64,000 nt of DNA from a virus, in IMG/VR virus record IMGVR_UViG_3300020193_000009, positions 16,669 through 80,668 of that record; one strand, written 5' to 3'. The notes under the pieces are model-generated. The model had not been told where the DNA came from, did not search any database, and was given only the letters and a program-made list of their open reading frames with translations. A program made the translations under genes and the position numbers. Shown piece by piece: positions 16,111 to 26,000 of the stretch (its first letter is position 1; each line of letters begins with the position of its first letter).

Positions 16111-16148
16111 AAAACCCCTTAATTACCGTTCTCAAATTCTGATGAATT
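16044..16148. repeat. Three tandem units of period 35 at the terminase junction
   Basis: The core CCGTTCTCAAATTCTG occurs at 16056-16071, 16091-16106 and 16126-16141, exactly 35 nt apart. The first two units match over nearly their whole length; the third is the 3' end of terS. Because 35 is not a multiple of three, each copy is read in a different frame. Confidence 0.9.
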
Positions 16149-16727
16149 TGTATCAATGGCTGATTCTTTTGAAAGATCTATTCTTTCACCTGACATAATT
16201 TCAAATGCAATTTCTAATTCTTTTCTGACCTCTTCTGCAATCGCGGGATGTTTTGCAATAACATCTCTTAGTATTTTAGAAAGAATTTGATTAACATTTT
16301 CCGCTTTCTGCATTCTTGCAATGTACTCCCCATCAGCTTGATTGCCGCCCATAAGTTTATGCAATTGAGCTTTTTTAGATGCAATCTCCCCGGCAAGCTT
16401 GATTGCCTGAATTCTTGCGGCAACCATACCATTGTCTGTTGCAATTGCAATTGTTTCCCAAGCCTCTTTGCTTAGTTGATCAAACTCCTGCAATGCTTTA
16501 ATTGTATTAAATTGAACCCTTTCAAGAAAATAAGGATCTTCATCAACAGTTTTATTTAAGATAATTTTATATTCTTCTACATATTCTTTTACTTCATTTG
16601 GTTTTAGCGACATCAATGCGCCAATCTCTCTATTACTATAGCCCTTTACATGAAGTAAACCAACTTGTTCTACATCTTTAATTTTATCAATTAAAGATTT
16701 ATTTTTAATTGGTTCGATATCTGACAT
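16119..16727 (-). CDS. terS: Terminase small subunit (probable)
   Basis: This 202-aa protein has an N-terminal helix-turn-helix (KGYSNREIGALMSLKPNEVK, about 28-48), a helical oligomerisation core and an acidic tail, the layout of small terminases. It sits directly before TerL and would recognise the packaging site. The assignment rests on the HTH, size and position. AGAGAG precedes the ATG; the first 37 nt overlap the glycosyltransferase gene. Confidence 0.7.
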   Translation of the reverse strand: MSDIEPIKNKSLIDKIKDVEQVGLLHVKGYSNREIGALMSLKPNEVKEYVEEYKIILNKTVDEDPYFLERVQFNTIKALQEFDQLSKEAWETIAIATDNGMVAARIQAIKLAGEIASKKAQLHKLMGGNQADGEYIARMQKAENVNQILSKILRDVIAKHPAIAEEVRKELEIAFEIMSGERIDLSKESAIDTNSSEFENGN

Positions 16728-17785
16728 AATCTCTCTTTATACTCTTGACTCACTTTCTCCCAGGTAAGATTTTTATGGACCCATTTTGCGCCATGAAAAG
16801 TTTTATCTGCTACTTCATCGTAGTTATTTACAACATATAACATTTTATCACATAAATCATCGAAATCCGGCTCTGCCCAGTCACCGCACCCTTCGTATAT
16901 TCCGAACATATTCATAGTTCCCCACTTATAATTAAGCGGCACAGACAGATGTGCAAACTCAGTACAAGCAGTAGCGTTAGTGCAAATAGTTGGAATACCT
17001 TTTGCTATACCTTGCAATGGAAGCAACCCCCACCCTTCACCACTTGTAGGGTATAAAACACAGTCCACTTCATCATAAATTTTTGCAAGATCTGAATCAG
17101 TGGTTTGCCAATCAATTACTTTAATTCTATCGTGGTCTTTCAAATACATTCTAGAACCATCATTAAAGTAAATTCTTGCATCTGCATGCCCATTTGATTT
17201 ATAAATAAGATTAAAGCGGTCATCTTTGCCAAACAGCTTTAGAAAAGCGTTTACAGACATCTGGGAGTTCTTTCTGGTCGACGGAGAGCCTATACTTAAG
17301 AAAGTAAATCGCCCCGGTTTCCTCAATATTCTTGGCTCAGAGGGCATTGAGTAGATTACATCATTAACACCAAGTTTAAAATCATAAACAGGTATCTTAA
17401 CTCCAGAGTTGATAAAGACATTTTTAGCCCATGCAGATGTTGTCCAAAACTCATCAGCGCTATTAATTAGATCAATCCAGTTTGCTGGTATTTTATTTGT
17501 TTCCCAATATGTAAAACAAACATTGTAGCCAGGTTTTTTATTAAAAAATATTGGCAAAGCATTATAGATATATATATCAGCAGAATTTGTAGATTTTTCA
17601 TATAGAAAATTTATGCCCGCATTATGCAGTTTGTTAATTTCTTCTACCCGCTCTTTGCTTTGATCAGTAATATTTTCTTCTATTAGGTCAAAATCATTTT
17701 TCAAATATGATTTTAGATATGAAGCAGAATCACTGTACCCTTCAGACTTGTTCAATATTACTGCTGTAGTCCATTGCACTCTCAT
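16691..17785 (-). CDS. GT-B glycosyltransferase (GT4-like)
   Basis: The protein is 364 aa. The C-terminal half has FLSIGSPSTRKN (donor-domain start) and the conserved TSGEGWGLLPLQGIAKGIP region (about 247-265) that binds the nucleotide-sugar in GT4 enzymes; the N-terminal half has YWETNKIP. It would add hexose-type sugars to an unknown acceptor. It overlaps both the cysteine-cluster gene (44 nt) and terS (37 nt), so it is expressed with the packaging genes, consistent with virion or DNA decoration. Confidence 0.82.
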   Translation of the reverse strand: MRVQWTTAVILNKSEGYSDSASYLKSYLKNDFDLIEENITDQSKERVEEINKLHNAGINFLYEKSTNSADIYIYNALPIFFNKKPGYNVCFTYWETNKIPANWIDLINSADEFWTTSAWAKNVFINSGVKIPVYDFKLGVNDVIYSMPSEPRILRKPGRFTFLSIGSPSTRKNSQMSVNAFLKLFGKDDRFNLIYKSNGHADARIYFNDGSRMYLKDHDRIKVIDWQTTDSDLAKIYDEVDCVLYPTSGEGWGLLPLQGIAKGIPTICTNATACTEFAHLSVPLNYKWGTMNMFGIYEGCGDWAEPDFDDLCDKMLYVVNNYDEVADKTFHGAKWVHKNLTWEKVSQEYKERLCQISNQLKINL

Positions 17786-18533
17786 CTATTTTAAACCCAA
17801 TCTCTCCGCCTGCCGCAGCCGCTTCTTCTTTCAATCTTGGCAAAGGTAAGCCGTGAATTTTTGTATACTCAACTCTATAATTATACCACCCTTGAACAGC
17901 TCGCCACATTCTATCATCAGTAGTTCGTGCAAGTTCTTCAAGCTCCTCAGTTGATATTAAAAAACTAAGAACGCCCAATGGCATATATACAACCACGTCA
18001 TAGCTTGAATTTTTTCCCTCTGCATATTTTTTTAAGAGCAATTGAAATTGCCTAATTGTATCCTCTACAGGCTCGCCGGCAAAAAAATCAATATTACCAT
18101 ATGCATTTCTAATCCGAGGGCAGTAATCATCAACTCCTACAATCGTACCATAACTTCTGCAAACCATCGGGCGATGATCATAAATTGTGCATCCATTTTT
18201 ATAGAATGCGCACCACTTTTCAGTTTCGCCGCCAAACTCCCAACTAGTGTCATTCATTGCTTCTTTTAACTTTAGTATAACTGCATTAAAAGATTGTTTG
18301 GCAAATTCTTCACCTTTATTTTCTAGATCTAAATAATATTTCCTATTTATATTGTATGCAATATTTGCACACTCAGCCATATGAATAGTAACACCAATCT
18401 TACAGCATTTACCTGAACCGAGGCACTTAAACTTACCACTATTTTGACGAGCCTCAAGCACGCGAACATGATTGTAAAGCATATCTATTTCGCCAAAAAT
18501 TGCAATATCACTAAGCGCTACTTTTCTTTGCAC
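17742..18533 (-). CDS. YkgJ-type cysteine-cluster protein
   Basis: The 263-aa protein has CLGSGKCCKIG at 37-47, a later C in HMAEC, then WCAFYKNGCTIYDHRP and MVCRSYG. This is the spaced CxxxxxCC ... C ... YDxRPxxCR signature of the YkgJ/CxxCxxCC family, thought to bind zinc or iron. Some relatives sit beside glycosylation or methylation genes. The start is a GTG that overlaps the upstream stop (TAGTG). The overlap with the glycosyltransferase suggests joint function, which is inference. Confidence 0.8.
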   Translation of the reverse strand: MQRKVALSDIAIFGEIDMLYNHVRVLEARQNSGKFKCLGSGKCCKIGVTIHMAECANIAYNINRKYYLDLENKGEEFAKQSFNAVILKLKEAMNDTSWEFGGETEKWCAFYKNGCTIYDHRPMVCRSYGTIVGVDDYCPRIRNAYGNIDFFAGEPVEDTIRQFQLLLKKYAEGKNSSYDVVVYMPLGVLSFLISTEELEELARTTDDRMWRAVQGWYNYRVEYTKIHGLPLPRLKEEAAAAGGEIGFKIDESAMDYSSNIEQV

Positions 18534-18829
18534 TATCTACCGTAACCTTTCTTTCTCATTTGTATTTCTTTTCTTTTTTGTCGCTTTCGTTTTTCAACTT
18601 CTTTTTGCATTGGCGATTGCGGTCGCCGCTTTGCTGTTGAAGAAAGATTCCTGCCTTTTCCTCTAAATCTTAACAACTGATATTTTTCACACCAGTTATA
18701 CAAACCTTGTGGGGTAATTTCTATATTATAAGTTTGTTTTAATAGTTTAACTATGTCTGTAAGGTTCATCCTCTTGCGAACATAATGTTCGTAAAGCCAG
18801 ATTTTATCTTTGTACGGTTCTAGTGCCAT
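18533..18829 (-). CDS. Small helix-turn-helix protein, 98 aa
   Basis: An N-terminal HTH (YVRKRMNLTDIVKLLKQTYN then EITPQGLYNWCEKYQLL) resembles the recruitment domains of phage and homing-endonuclease proteins. The C-terminal 45 residues are extremely basic (RKRQKRKEIQMRKKGYGR). It should bind DNA; its regulatory target is unknown. It overlaps the RuvC-like gene by 26 nt. Confidence 0.65.
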   Translation of the reverse strand: MALEPYKDKIWLYEHYVRKRMNLTDIVKLLKQTYNIEITPQGLYNWCEKYQLLRFRGKGRNLSSTAKRRPQSPMQKEVEKRKRQKRKEIQMRKKGYGR

Positions 18830-19385
18830 TTGCGCTCAACATTAAATAATACCACAAACCAATGCCAACTGCATCGATAATATCGTCATCATCAAGATCT
18901 TCATTTGTCATTTCAAAGTAATCAGTTATAATGTCTCTGACCCTATCTTTTCTTTCTTTTTTTCTACTTGATTCTGTAATTAAGTGCTCTTTATCTTCCT
19001 TGGAAAGATTTTTATACCCTATGCCTCGTTTCCATATCATCGGATTTATATCAACAACTTTCGAGCAATGCTCCTGAGCAACGCCCCAAGAATAACCTAT
19101 AATATAAGAAATTATTCTACTTGTTTGAAAATTTTGAATATACACAGATTGCTCTATCACGCATTCATTTGGTTTATATTTGGCACACACCTCAACTAAA
19201 CCATCCCTTACAGCCCGAAATTTAATATGCATTTCTGTAGACTTGGGAAATTTAATCTTTCCACACTTTATCAAACGAGGTTGCTTAACTCCCATCTCAA
19301 TTACAGCCCAACCTAAAGAATGTGATGATGGATCTAAAGATAAAACTTTAGTAAAATTATTTTTAGCAATAGACTTTATACTCAC
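18804..19385 (-). CDS. RuvC-like Holliday-junction resolvase
   Basis: The RNase H-fold acids are visible: LSLDPSSHSLGWA (D18), CVIEQ (E78) and the C-terminal DLDDDDIIDAVGIG. It would cut branched recombination or replication intermediates before packaging. I chose the GTG at 19385, which overlaps the upstream TGA as GTGA and gives 193 aa. An ATG at 19469 with AAGGA adds 28 very basic residues that look like a shadow of the upstream gene. Position next to the nuclease and RecA genes supports a recombination role. Confidence 0.85.
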   Translation of the reverse strand: MSIKSIAKNNFTKVLSLDPSSHSLGWAVIEMGVKQPRLIKCGKIKFPKSTEMHIKFRAVRDGLVEVCAKYKPNECVIEQSVYIQNFQTSRIISYIIGYSWGVAQEHCSKVVDINPMIWKRGIGYKNLSKEDKEHLITESSRKKERKDRVRDIITDYFEMTNEDLDDDDIIDAVGIGLWYYLMLSANGTRTVQR

Positions 19386-19693
19386 ATTTTTTCTTTTCGA
19401 AGCTTTTCTTCGTCCCATCCCCAGCTTATGAGTCTTTGAATGAATCTTTCGTCTTTGCATCTTTCGCATATGTTTTCCTTGTTGTAACGAGATAAAATTG
19501 TATTACACTCCGGTGTTTCACAGACTCTTTTTTTATTCTTGTTACGTTTTTTTTCGTAATAATTTTCTAATAATTTTTTGTTAGTAACTACCCTTCTGCA
19601 TTCTGCAGAACAATATATACTGTTGTAAACTTTTGCTTCAAACTTCTTTTTGCATTTTTCGTTTTTGCAAATTCTAAAAACACCACTACCCAC
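19382..19693 (-). CDS. Double zinc-ribbon protein, 103 aa
   Basis: Two Cys clusters are present: ICKNEKCKKKF with YCSAECRR, and CETPEC with NICERC. The first closely resembles the N-terminus of the metallophosphoesterase at 31474-32646. It probably binds DNA or RNA. The start is probably GTG at 19693, just after GGGGAG; a further GTG lies at 19723. Confidence 0.65.
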   Translation of the reverse strand: MGSGVFRICKNEKCKKKFEAKVYNSIYCSAECRRVVTNKKLLENYYEKKRNKNKKRVCETPECNTILSRYNKENICERCKDERFIQRLISWGWDEEKLRKEKM

Positions 19694-20411
19694 TGTCTCC
19701 CCAGCATAAAGCAGCCAAATCACAAGAAGAACAATTTTTTGATGTTCGCTTGTATGGTCTGTCAGGAATACTTTGTGTTATAAAGTTTCCATAATATTCT
19801 CTGTACTTTTTGAATAATTTATTTATAAAGTCTTGATCTTTTTGAATATATATTGGTAATATCTCTTGATTATTTTTGTTTTCATAAATCACGAAACCAG
19901 AATCAAGATTTAAACATTGCATGTATATTTGAGCTTGACGATAGTGTTCATCTTTTGGTTTTTTATAAATCTGTCTATAATGGAAACCCTCAGAGCTAAT
20001 TGATTTTAACTCTATCAGCTTATCTCCATACCAATTAATAATACCATCTGCCGTGCCCTCAATTGGCGGATCAGAATAAGTAACTGGTATTTCTTCATCT
20101 ACAAGAATACCCATATCTCTAAAATATCCGTATAATCTGTCATGTACAGCATGACCATTATCAAATATTCTATGCGTTTGTGGACTAAAATCTGAAGCTA
20201 CATCTACACCATCAAATAAATAATACCAATATCTAGAGCATTGATTGGTATAGCTTGGATGAAACCCACTAACTTTTTTAAATATTGTCTCGTTTTTCTT
20301 TAAAAGCTGGTCATCTATTGCTTTACACAAAGTGTTTTCTAAATCCGTTGGAGATTTAGACTCAACAACAACCACATCCTTTGGCTTTCTTAACTGTTTT
20401 AATGATTTCAT
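19686..20411 (-). CDS. PD-(D/E)XK nuclease with Fe-S cluster (Cas4/AddB-like)
   Basis: The protein is 241 aa. The nuclease core shows EGTADGIINW followed by LIELKS (D, then E-x-K), with HYRQAQIYMQ as the helical motif IV. A cysteine near the N-terminus (YTNQCSRYW) and a C-terminal CSSCDLAALC match the four-cysteine iron-sulphur staple of Cas4 and AddB. It would process DNA ends in recombination. No CRISPR array or cas1 is present, so a CRISPR role is not supported. Confidence 0.85.
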   Translation of the reverse strand: MKSLKQLRKPKDVVVVESKSPTDLENTLCKAIDDQLLKKNETIFKKVSGFHPSYTNQCSRYWYYLFDGVDVASDFSPQTHRIFDNGHAVHDRLYGYFRDMGILVDEEIPVTYSDPPIEGTADGIINWYGDKLIELKSISSEGFHYRQIYKKPKDEHYRQAQIYMQCLNLDSGFVIYENKNNQEILPIYIQKDQDFINKLFKKYREYYGNFITQSIPDRPYKRTSKNCSSCDLAALCWGDSG

Positions 20412-20731
20412 TGGTTATAACCGCCCTTTCCGGCAATTTTTAATGCATTTATATTTTCTGTTAGAGCTTCGTACATAGTTTTCCAAATATCATTTACAAA
20501 CTTATCTTGGTCTGTCATAACCGCAGACTTTCTTTTGAATGCCTGTGATTTTACAATCATTAGTGTTCTATACGCAGCAAGTATATTAGCATACTTAATC
20601 GCTTGAGTTCCTAAATAATGATCTGGATTGTCAATAATATCTTGAACAATCCTGATGCATTCAATAAATTCATCAGCTTTATCACCCATTTGCTCAGCAA
20701 TAATTTCTTTATTAATAATAATGTCTGGCAT
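20408..20731 (-). CDS. Hypothetical protein, 107 aa
   Basis: Unrecognised helical protein (QAIKYANILAAYRTLMIVKS) with a glycine-rich end. It overlaps the nuclease gene by 4 nt and may be an accessory of the recombination module. Confidence 0.6.
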   Translation of the reverse strand: MPDIIINKEIIAEQMGDKADEFIECIRIVQDIIDNPDHYLGTQAIKYANILAAYRTLMIVKSQAFKRKSAVMTDQDKFVNDIWKTMYEALTENINALKIAGKGGYNQ

Positions 20732-21030
20732 TATTCGTACTCGCTTCCTTTAACTAGCTCTTTAAAAACTTCCCAATCAATTATTGCAACTTTTGTTTCA
20801 GAATCTTTGCCCATGACTACAGATACGCACGGATATCTATAATTGTTATTCCAAGCATCTTTTGTAATCTTTTTCCAAAATTTATGTGTAAGCGTAAATG
20901 TTTTTTCATTATGCTTATAGTCAAGCACAAATTTATTCATAACCGCATCACCCTTCTTAATTCCTCTACCGGAATTTTTAACAGCCTTTGCCTTGTCTTT
21001 TTTTATTTCTTCCTTCTCAGTTCTTTTCAT
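20731..21030 (-). CDS. Hypothetical protein, 99 aa
   Basis: The N-terminal 30 residues are lysine-rich and the rest is alpha/beta, ending IIDWEVFKELVKGSEYE. The family is not recognised. It lies between RecA-like and nuclease genes and overlaps both by a few bases. Confidence 0.55.
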   Translation of the reverse strand: MKRTEKEEIKKDKAKAVKNSGRGIKKGDAVMNKFVLDYKHNEKTFTLTHKFWKKITKDAWNNNYRYPCVSVVMGKDSETKVAIIDWEVFKELVKGSEYE

Positions 21031-21941
21031 CCAAGAATCGCTTTCCCAATTTCTGCACGCTGTTTGTCTGTGAATTCAATAGCGGTAAGACCGTTCCACT
21101 TCTGATCTTCGTAAGAATACCACGCGCCTTTGCGCTGAATGATCTCCATTGCAATAGCGATATCGATTAGTTCTCTATCAACATCTATTTTACCTTCTTG
21201 TGGAAGAACATAATAATAACCCGTAGTGCCGATGCTTGGTAACTGCTTTGTCTTTTCAATTGTCCATGTAGCACGTTGACTAGTAATAAGGTTTGTGTCA
21301 TCTCTTTCCATTTCACTCTTCGACATTGACAGAAACAGTTTAACAATATTATGCATATTGTGATGCACTGTATTACCCATCTTTGCTTTTGTTACAGCAA
21401 ACATACCACTAAGATCAACTGTCTGGTGAGCAACAAAAAGCATAATATTTCTTTCCTTATGCAAATAGTTAACTAGCTTCTGCATAAGGAATCCTTGTGA
21501 TCTTGATTGAAGACCCATTGCCTTACCGCCCTCCGGCTTATCATAGAACTCTTCTTTAATAATGTTAGAGAGGCTGTCAAATAAAAAGATGTGCTTTTCG
21601 GTTAAATGTGTCAGATATTCATAAATATTTTTCAATATCTCCTCTACAATTGTTGACTGCACCACTACAATATCTTTAATATCGATACCGCACTTAGCTG
21701 CATATTCATCATTATAAGATGATTCTGAATCAATAATTATTGGTCGATAGCCGAGTTTCTGTGCTTCAGCAAGAATTCTAAAGCACATTGTTGTCTTACC
21801 AACAGAAGGTGTACCCCAGAATAAATGCGTTGCACCAGTGTTCAACCCACCGCCAAGTGCTCTATTTAATCCAATGCTTGGTGTCGGTATCACTTCGTGT
21901 ACCGGCATTAAATCGCCCTTGCGTTTATCTACTAATAGCAT
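21027..21941 (-). CDS. RecA-like recombinase/ATPase
   Basis: This 304-aa protein has Walker A GTPSVGKTT at 43-51, an IIIDSE motif (about 72-77), Walker B HIFLFDSLSNI (about 116-126), and a LLFVAHQT-type segment (IMLFVAHQTVDLSG) corresponding to RecA L1/sensor. It would drive strand exchange or annealing. It is somewhat shorter than bacterial RecA and lacks the C-terminal domain, as in many phage UvsX/RecA-like proteins. AAGGAG precedes the ATG. Confidence 0.88.
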   Translation of the reverse strand: MLLVDKRKGDLMPVHEVIPTPSIGLNRALGGGLNTGATHLFWGTPSVGKTTMCFRILAEAQKLGYRPIIIDSESSYNDEYAAKCGIDIKDIVVVQSTIVEEILKNIYEYLTHLTEKHIFLFDSLSNIIKEEFYDKPEGGKAMGLQSRSQGFLMQKLVNYLHKERNIMLFVAHQTVDLSGMFAVTKAKMGNTVHHNMHNIVKLFLSMSKSEMERDDTNLITSQRATWTIEKTKQLPSIGTTGYYYVLPQEGKIDVDRELIDIAIAMEIIQRKGAWYSYEDQKWNGLTAIEFTDKQRAEIGKAILG

Positions 21942-22431
21942 TTTTCTCCTTTAATGTGTAAAGTGTTCTATCTTGAAATGGTGGATGACCAGGTGTTTCA
22001 ACAACTGGCATTTTAAAGTTAATTTCGTTCTCCACAACAAGTCCAGTTCTTGACAATATTGTATCAAATTGGTGCTGCGAAGGCGTGTGTTGTTTTGAAA
22101 ATTCTATCACGACAACAGAAGATTTTTTTATCAAATCAACTACGCAATCAAATTCTTTTTCTTCACCTTCAATATGAAGACCTAAAATTACTGTTGCAAT
22201 TTTTTTATCATGTAATTCACTTGAGTGTGCTGAATACCAGTCTGAAATACTTCCATGAAATGTATCTTCAAGTGTTTTAAGCGGATCAATGCAATATAGT
22301 TTTTTATTTGTTTTTATTTTTTTCCTATACGTTCCTATGTCAATGACAACATCAATATCATCAAGATAATATTCAGCAACATGATGTCTAATTGAATATG
22401 ATTTTGTGTAAAGATATTCCCACCTGTCCAT
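21925..22431 (-). CDS. Probable methyltransferase-fold protein, 168 aa
   Basis: I see DVVIDIGTYRKK then LYCIDPLKTLED, a Rossmann first strand with glycine loop followed by an acid at the end of strand two. The first loop is poor for SAM (DIGTYR rather than DxGxGxG), so activity is uncertain. TAATG overlap with the upstream methyltransferase gene fixes the start at 22431. Confidence 0.55.
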   Translation of the reverse strand: MDRWEYLYTKSYSIRHHVAEYYLDDIDVVIDIGTYRKKIKTNKKLYCIDPLKTLEDTFHGSISDWYSAHSSELHDKKIATVILGLHIEGEEKEFDCVVDLIKKSSVVVIEFSKQHTPSQHQFDTILSRTGLVVENEINFKMPVVETPGHPPFQDRTLYTLKEKNAISR

Positions 22432-23027
22432 TAGATTCCAACCTTTGGCATAATCAATGCTGTTCCACACCCGATTGTAAAATTAACAAATCCATAATTA
22501 TTTTCCTCAGCCCATTGCTTTGAAGCTTGATAACAACCAATCCCAAGATTACCAATCTTGGCTCCTACGTTATTTGTATCATGAACAGTAATTGCCCAAT
22601 TTTCTCTTCTCATTCTACTTCCATAATTGCATAAGTCTTTATATACTTGCTCATATGTATGATCTGCATCAACATGTAAATATGCAATATTGTTAAAATT
22701 TTCAAAAGCAGAATCGGTTAATTGTTTATATATTTTAATCCCCTCATATCCATCTATTACATTTTCATATACAGGTCTGCCCCAAATACCAATATCTGCA
22801 TCAACAAGTGATGTGTCTATTTTATGAATTATTTGTTCTCTCATTAATACTTCTTGTGCATAATGCATCAGTTTTGGTACAAAACCAGCCCCAGAACCTA
22901 AACAAACACATACATCCGCTTTTAATGAATATGGTAGGGCATAATAAATTGCACCAAGACCAGCAAAATCATTATCTGCACCGTGAGATTCTGACCATTT
23001 TGATGTTTCAATTATATCTCTATACAT
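22431..23027 (-). CDS. Class I SAM-dependent methyltransferase (MT24-like)
   Basis: The 198-aa protein has VCVCLGSGAGFVPKLM as the SAM loop, then AYLHVDADHTYEQVYKDL and WAITVHDT, the strand-helix pattern of the methyltransferase-24 family, which often modifies sugars. It abuts the DNA polymerase gene, an unusual place for a sugar enzyme. The substrate is unknown; together with the glycosyltransferases it could build a decorated glycan. Confidence 0.75.
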   Translation of the reverse strand: MYRDIIETSKWSESHGADNDFAGLGAIYYALPYSLKADVCVCLGSGAGFVPKLMHYAQEVLMREQIIHKIDTSLVDADIGIWGRPVYENVIDGYEGIKIYKQLTDSAFENFNNIAYLHVDADHTYEQVYKDLCNYGSRMRRENWAITVHDTNNVGAKIGNLGIGCYQASKQWAEENNYGFVNFTIGCGTALIMPKVGI

Positions 23028-23029
23028 TT

Positions 23030-26000
23030 TTAAACCATTTCTATTTGCATTTTTTTGATCTGCTTGCGCTCAATATAGTCTTCTATCGTAATTATTTTAT
23101 CAGCAGAATCGAGCTTAAAAGAGTCAAGTCGATTAAGTGTTTCTTTATCTTCGACCCTTGATAGTCGTGCTACATACCACTCACCTTTCTTTAACAAACC
23201 TTTCACTTTTTTATACACTGCTGCAAAAATAACTACCTTAAAAAACTGTTTTCCATCCCAACAATACACACTTGCCATCTCTTTACCTGACGATGTTATA
23301 AAATTTCTAATATTGAATACATACATCATTGTTTTTGGATCATTAATAAAACCAATATCATGTTTATACACCCAGGCATATTTGTGATCTAGCCCTTGTT
23401 TCTTCATCATCATTACATTAAACAATTTCGAATCTTGCGCTTGATACACGTCACAATATGCGTGCAATGTTCTGTCGCCAATTAGAGCATAAACATAATC
23501 CCTCTGTGCCAATTCTGTATTTCTTTCACCAAAAACAGTGCAGGAACCGGAATGATCTTCAAATTCAACACGCAAATAATTCTGAGCTTTCTTTGTAGAC
23601 CTCACCACAGCTTTAATCAAGGTAAGGCTTGACATTGTTTCATGAAAATCCGCAGCATTTTCAACAAATTCATCAATCTCTGTTTTAAATTCACTTGACT
23701 TGATTGGAAATCCAAGCACAGGTAGGTAATATCTTTGATGATCAAACTGCGATACGTGACCCATTGAATCAAATGCGCCAACTTTATCAAAATTCTCTCG
23801 CAACGGAGCCTTCACCGCAGATTTAGAACACTTATTATTAAACTCTTCAAAGGAATTAAAAGGTCTTTTGTCAAAAATCTCTTTAATTGCGCTCACACCA
23901 CAGCCAGTTACATTAGTAAGACCGAACCTAATGCCTTCATCTTCACCCGGCAGTGACATTGAGAAGAATTCTTGTGACTTATTGATGTCTGGCGGATAAA
24001 TTTTAAGCCCTAAGCGTTGTGCTTCCATCAAGTATGCAGTGATTTTGTCAGTTGCTGACTCATTGTACAAAAGAGCCCATACAAATTCGAGCGGATAATT
24101 GACTTTTAACCACATTGTCTGATACGACATCAAAGAATAGGCAACAGCATGAGATTTATTAAACATATACAACGCCGACATCTCAAATTCAGACCATATT
24201 TTGTCCGATTTTGATTTGGTCAAGTAAGGATTGCTAATAAACTTCTCCTTGAATTTATCAAACTCGGCTACATCACGTTTTTTACCAATAATTTTGCGCA
24301 ATGAGTCTGCTTCTGACCAAGAAAATCCCGCCAACAGCACCGCCATTTGCATGAGTTGCTCTTGGAAGATAACTGTGCCATATGTTTCTTCTAAAATTGA
24401 CTTCACAACCTCATGTGGATACTTCGGATCAGCATCACCCTTCTTACAGTCAATATATTTCTGCCCTTGCGACAACAAAGCGCCGGGTCTAACCAGGGCA
24501 TTTGACACCACAAGGTCGTTAAAGTTATCAATACCCATTCTTTCAATCAAATTACGGTAGGCGGCGGCATCAGTTTGAAAAATACCCACCGTATTGATGT
24601 TATTAAAGTTCTCATACACCCCTTGGTCATCCAGAGCCAGGGATTGTGCCTCCACATCAAGCCCATAGCGCTCTCTAATCATCGCTAGCGCGTCTTTAAT
24701 GACCGATACGGTCTTGAGACCCAAAACATCTATTTTTATAAGCCCAACGGCTTCTGCGTCTTCCATCGCAAACGCTGTAACCGCACTTCGCTCCCCGCCT
24801 TGAGAGACCTTTCTTGACTCCACAGGGCATACTTCTGTTAATGGTACGGCAGATACCACCATTCCTGCAGCATGCACGCCCGCTGTACGCACACGCTCTT
24901 GCAATCTCTCTGCCAATACCGGAATATCGGGATATTTGCGAACAAATATCTTTCCCTTTTCCGTATTCTTTAATTCTTCGATTGTTTCAAAAAATGGGGT
25001 GATGGAATTGATTTCAGCATACGGAACCTGTAGAATTCGGGCAACATCTTTGACCGCACTCTTTGGCTTAAACGTGCCATAGATCGAAATTGCCGCAACC
25101 TTATCTTCACCCCAGCGCGTGGCAAGATAATTTTTGACTTCATCTCTGCGTTTATCTTCAAAGTCCAGGTCAATGTCGGGATAGTCGTTTCTTTCGGGGT
25201 TAATAAATCGGGAAAACAAAAGGTTGTATTTTATCGGGTCTACTTTGGTAATGTCGAGCAAGTACGCCAGCACGCTACCGCCAACGGAGCCTCGCCCTGT
25301 GCCTCTGCCAATGTTGTTGTTGTCTGCCCATTTAACAAGATCCCATACAATCAAGAAATAGTCGGCAAAGCCGAGCTGTTTAATAATCTCCAACTCCTCG
25401 TTAAGTCGTTGCACATATTCTTCACCCAAGCCCAGCTCTTTTAGGCGAAAGCTTGTAACTTCAGCCAAATAATCGTCCGAATTTATTGTACGCATAAATT
25501 TTGGCAACAGATTCTTTCGCTTTTCCAACTTGGCAGTGCATTTTTGCGCTACCTCTATCGTATTTTCCAGAATATCGGTACGATCATACCCGGCATCTTT
25601 AAACCACGAAGCCACCTCGTCTACATTTGCCACATATGGATTAATCTTATCAAACCTAAGAAACCGGTTAGGATACATATTATTAATTTTTGCTACCATA
25701 TCAATTCCAGCCACATGAATGCAATCAGCATGCTCTTTAGCATGCCTTTGTTCTGCTGCGTTAAGGCTGGGGTATTGTGAAAGCATTAATAGGATTTCTT
25801 CACATCCTTTGTCATGCTTTGTTGGGAAATGACAATCTGCTGTTGCTACGACAGGTCTATTATATGTACCCGCCAAACTTATAAGACCGTCATTTAACTC
25901 TTTTGGATTCCAAGCCTGTATTTCATAGTAAAAATCATCTTTAAATATCTTTAAAAAGCGCTCCGATAACTCTTGAGCCCTATTTGTATCTCCCGCCAAA

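Noticed and set aside
19686-20411. Cas4-like nuclease as sign of a CRISPR system
   Set aside because: No repeats, cas1 or effector genes are present, and the neighbours are recombination genes.
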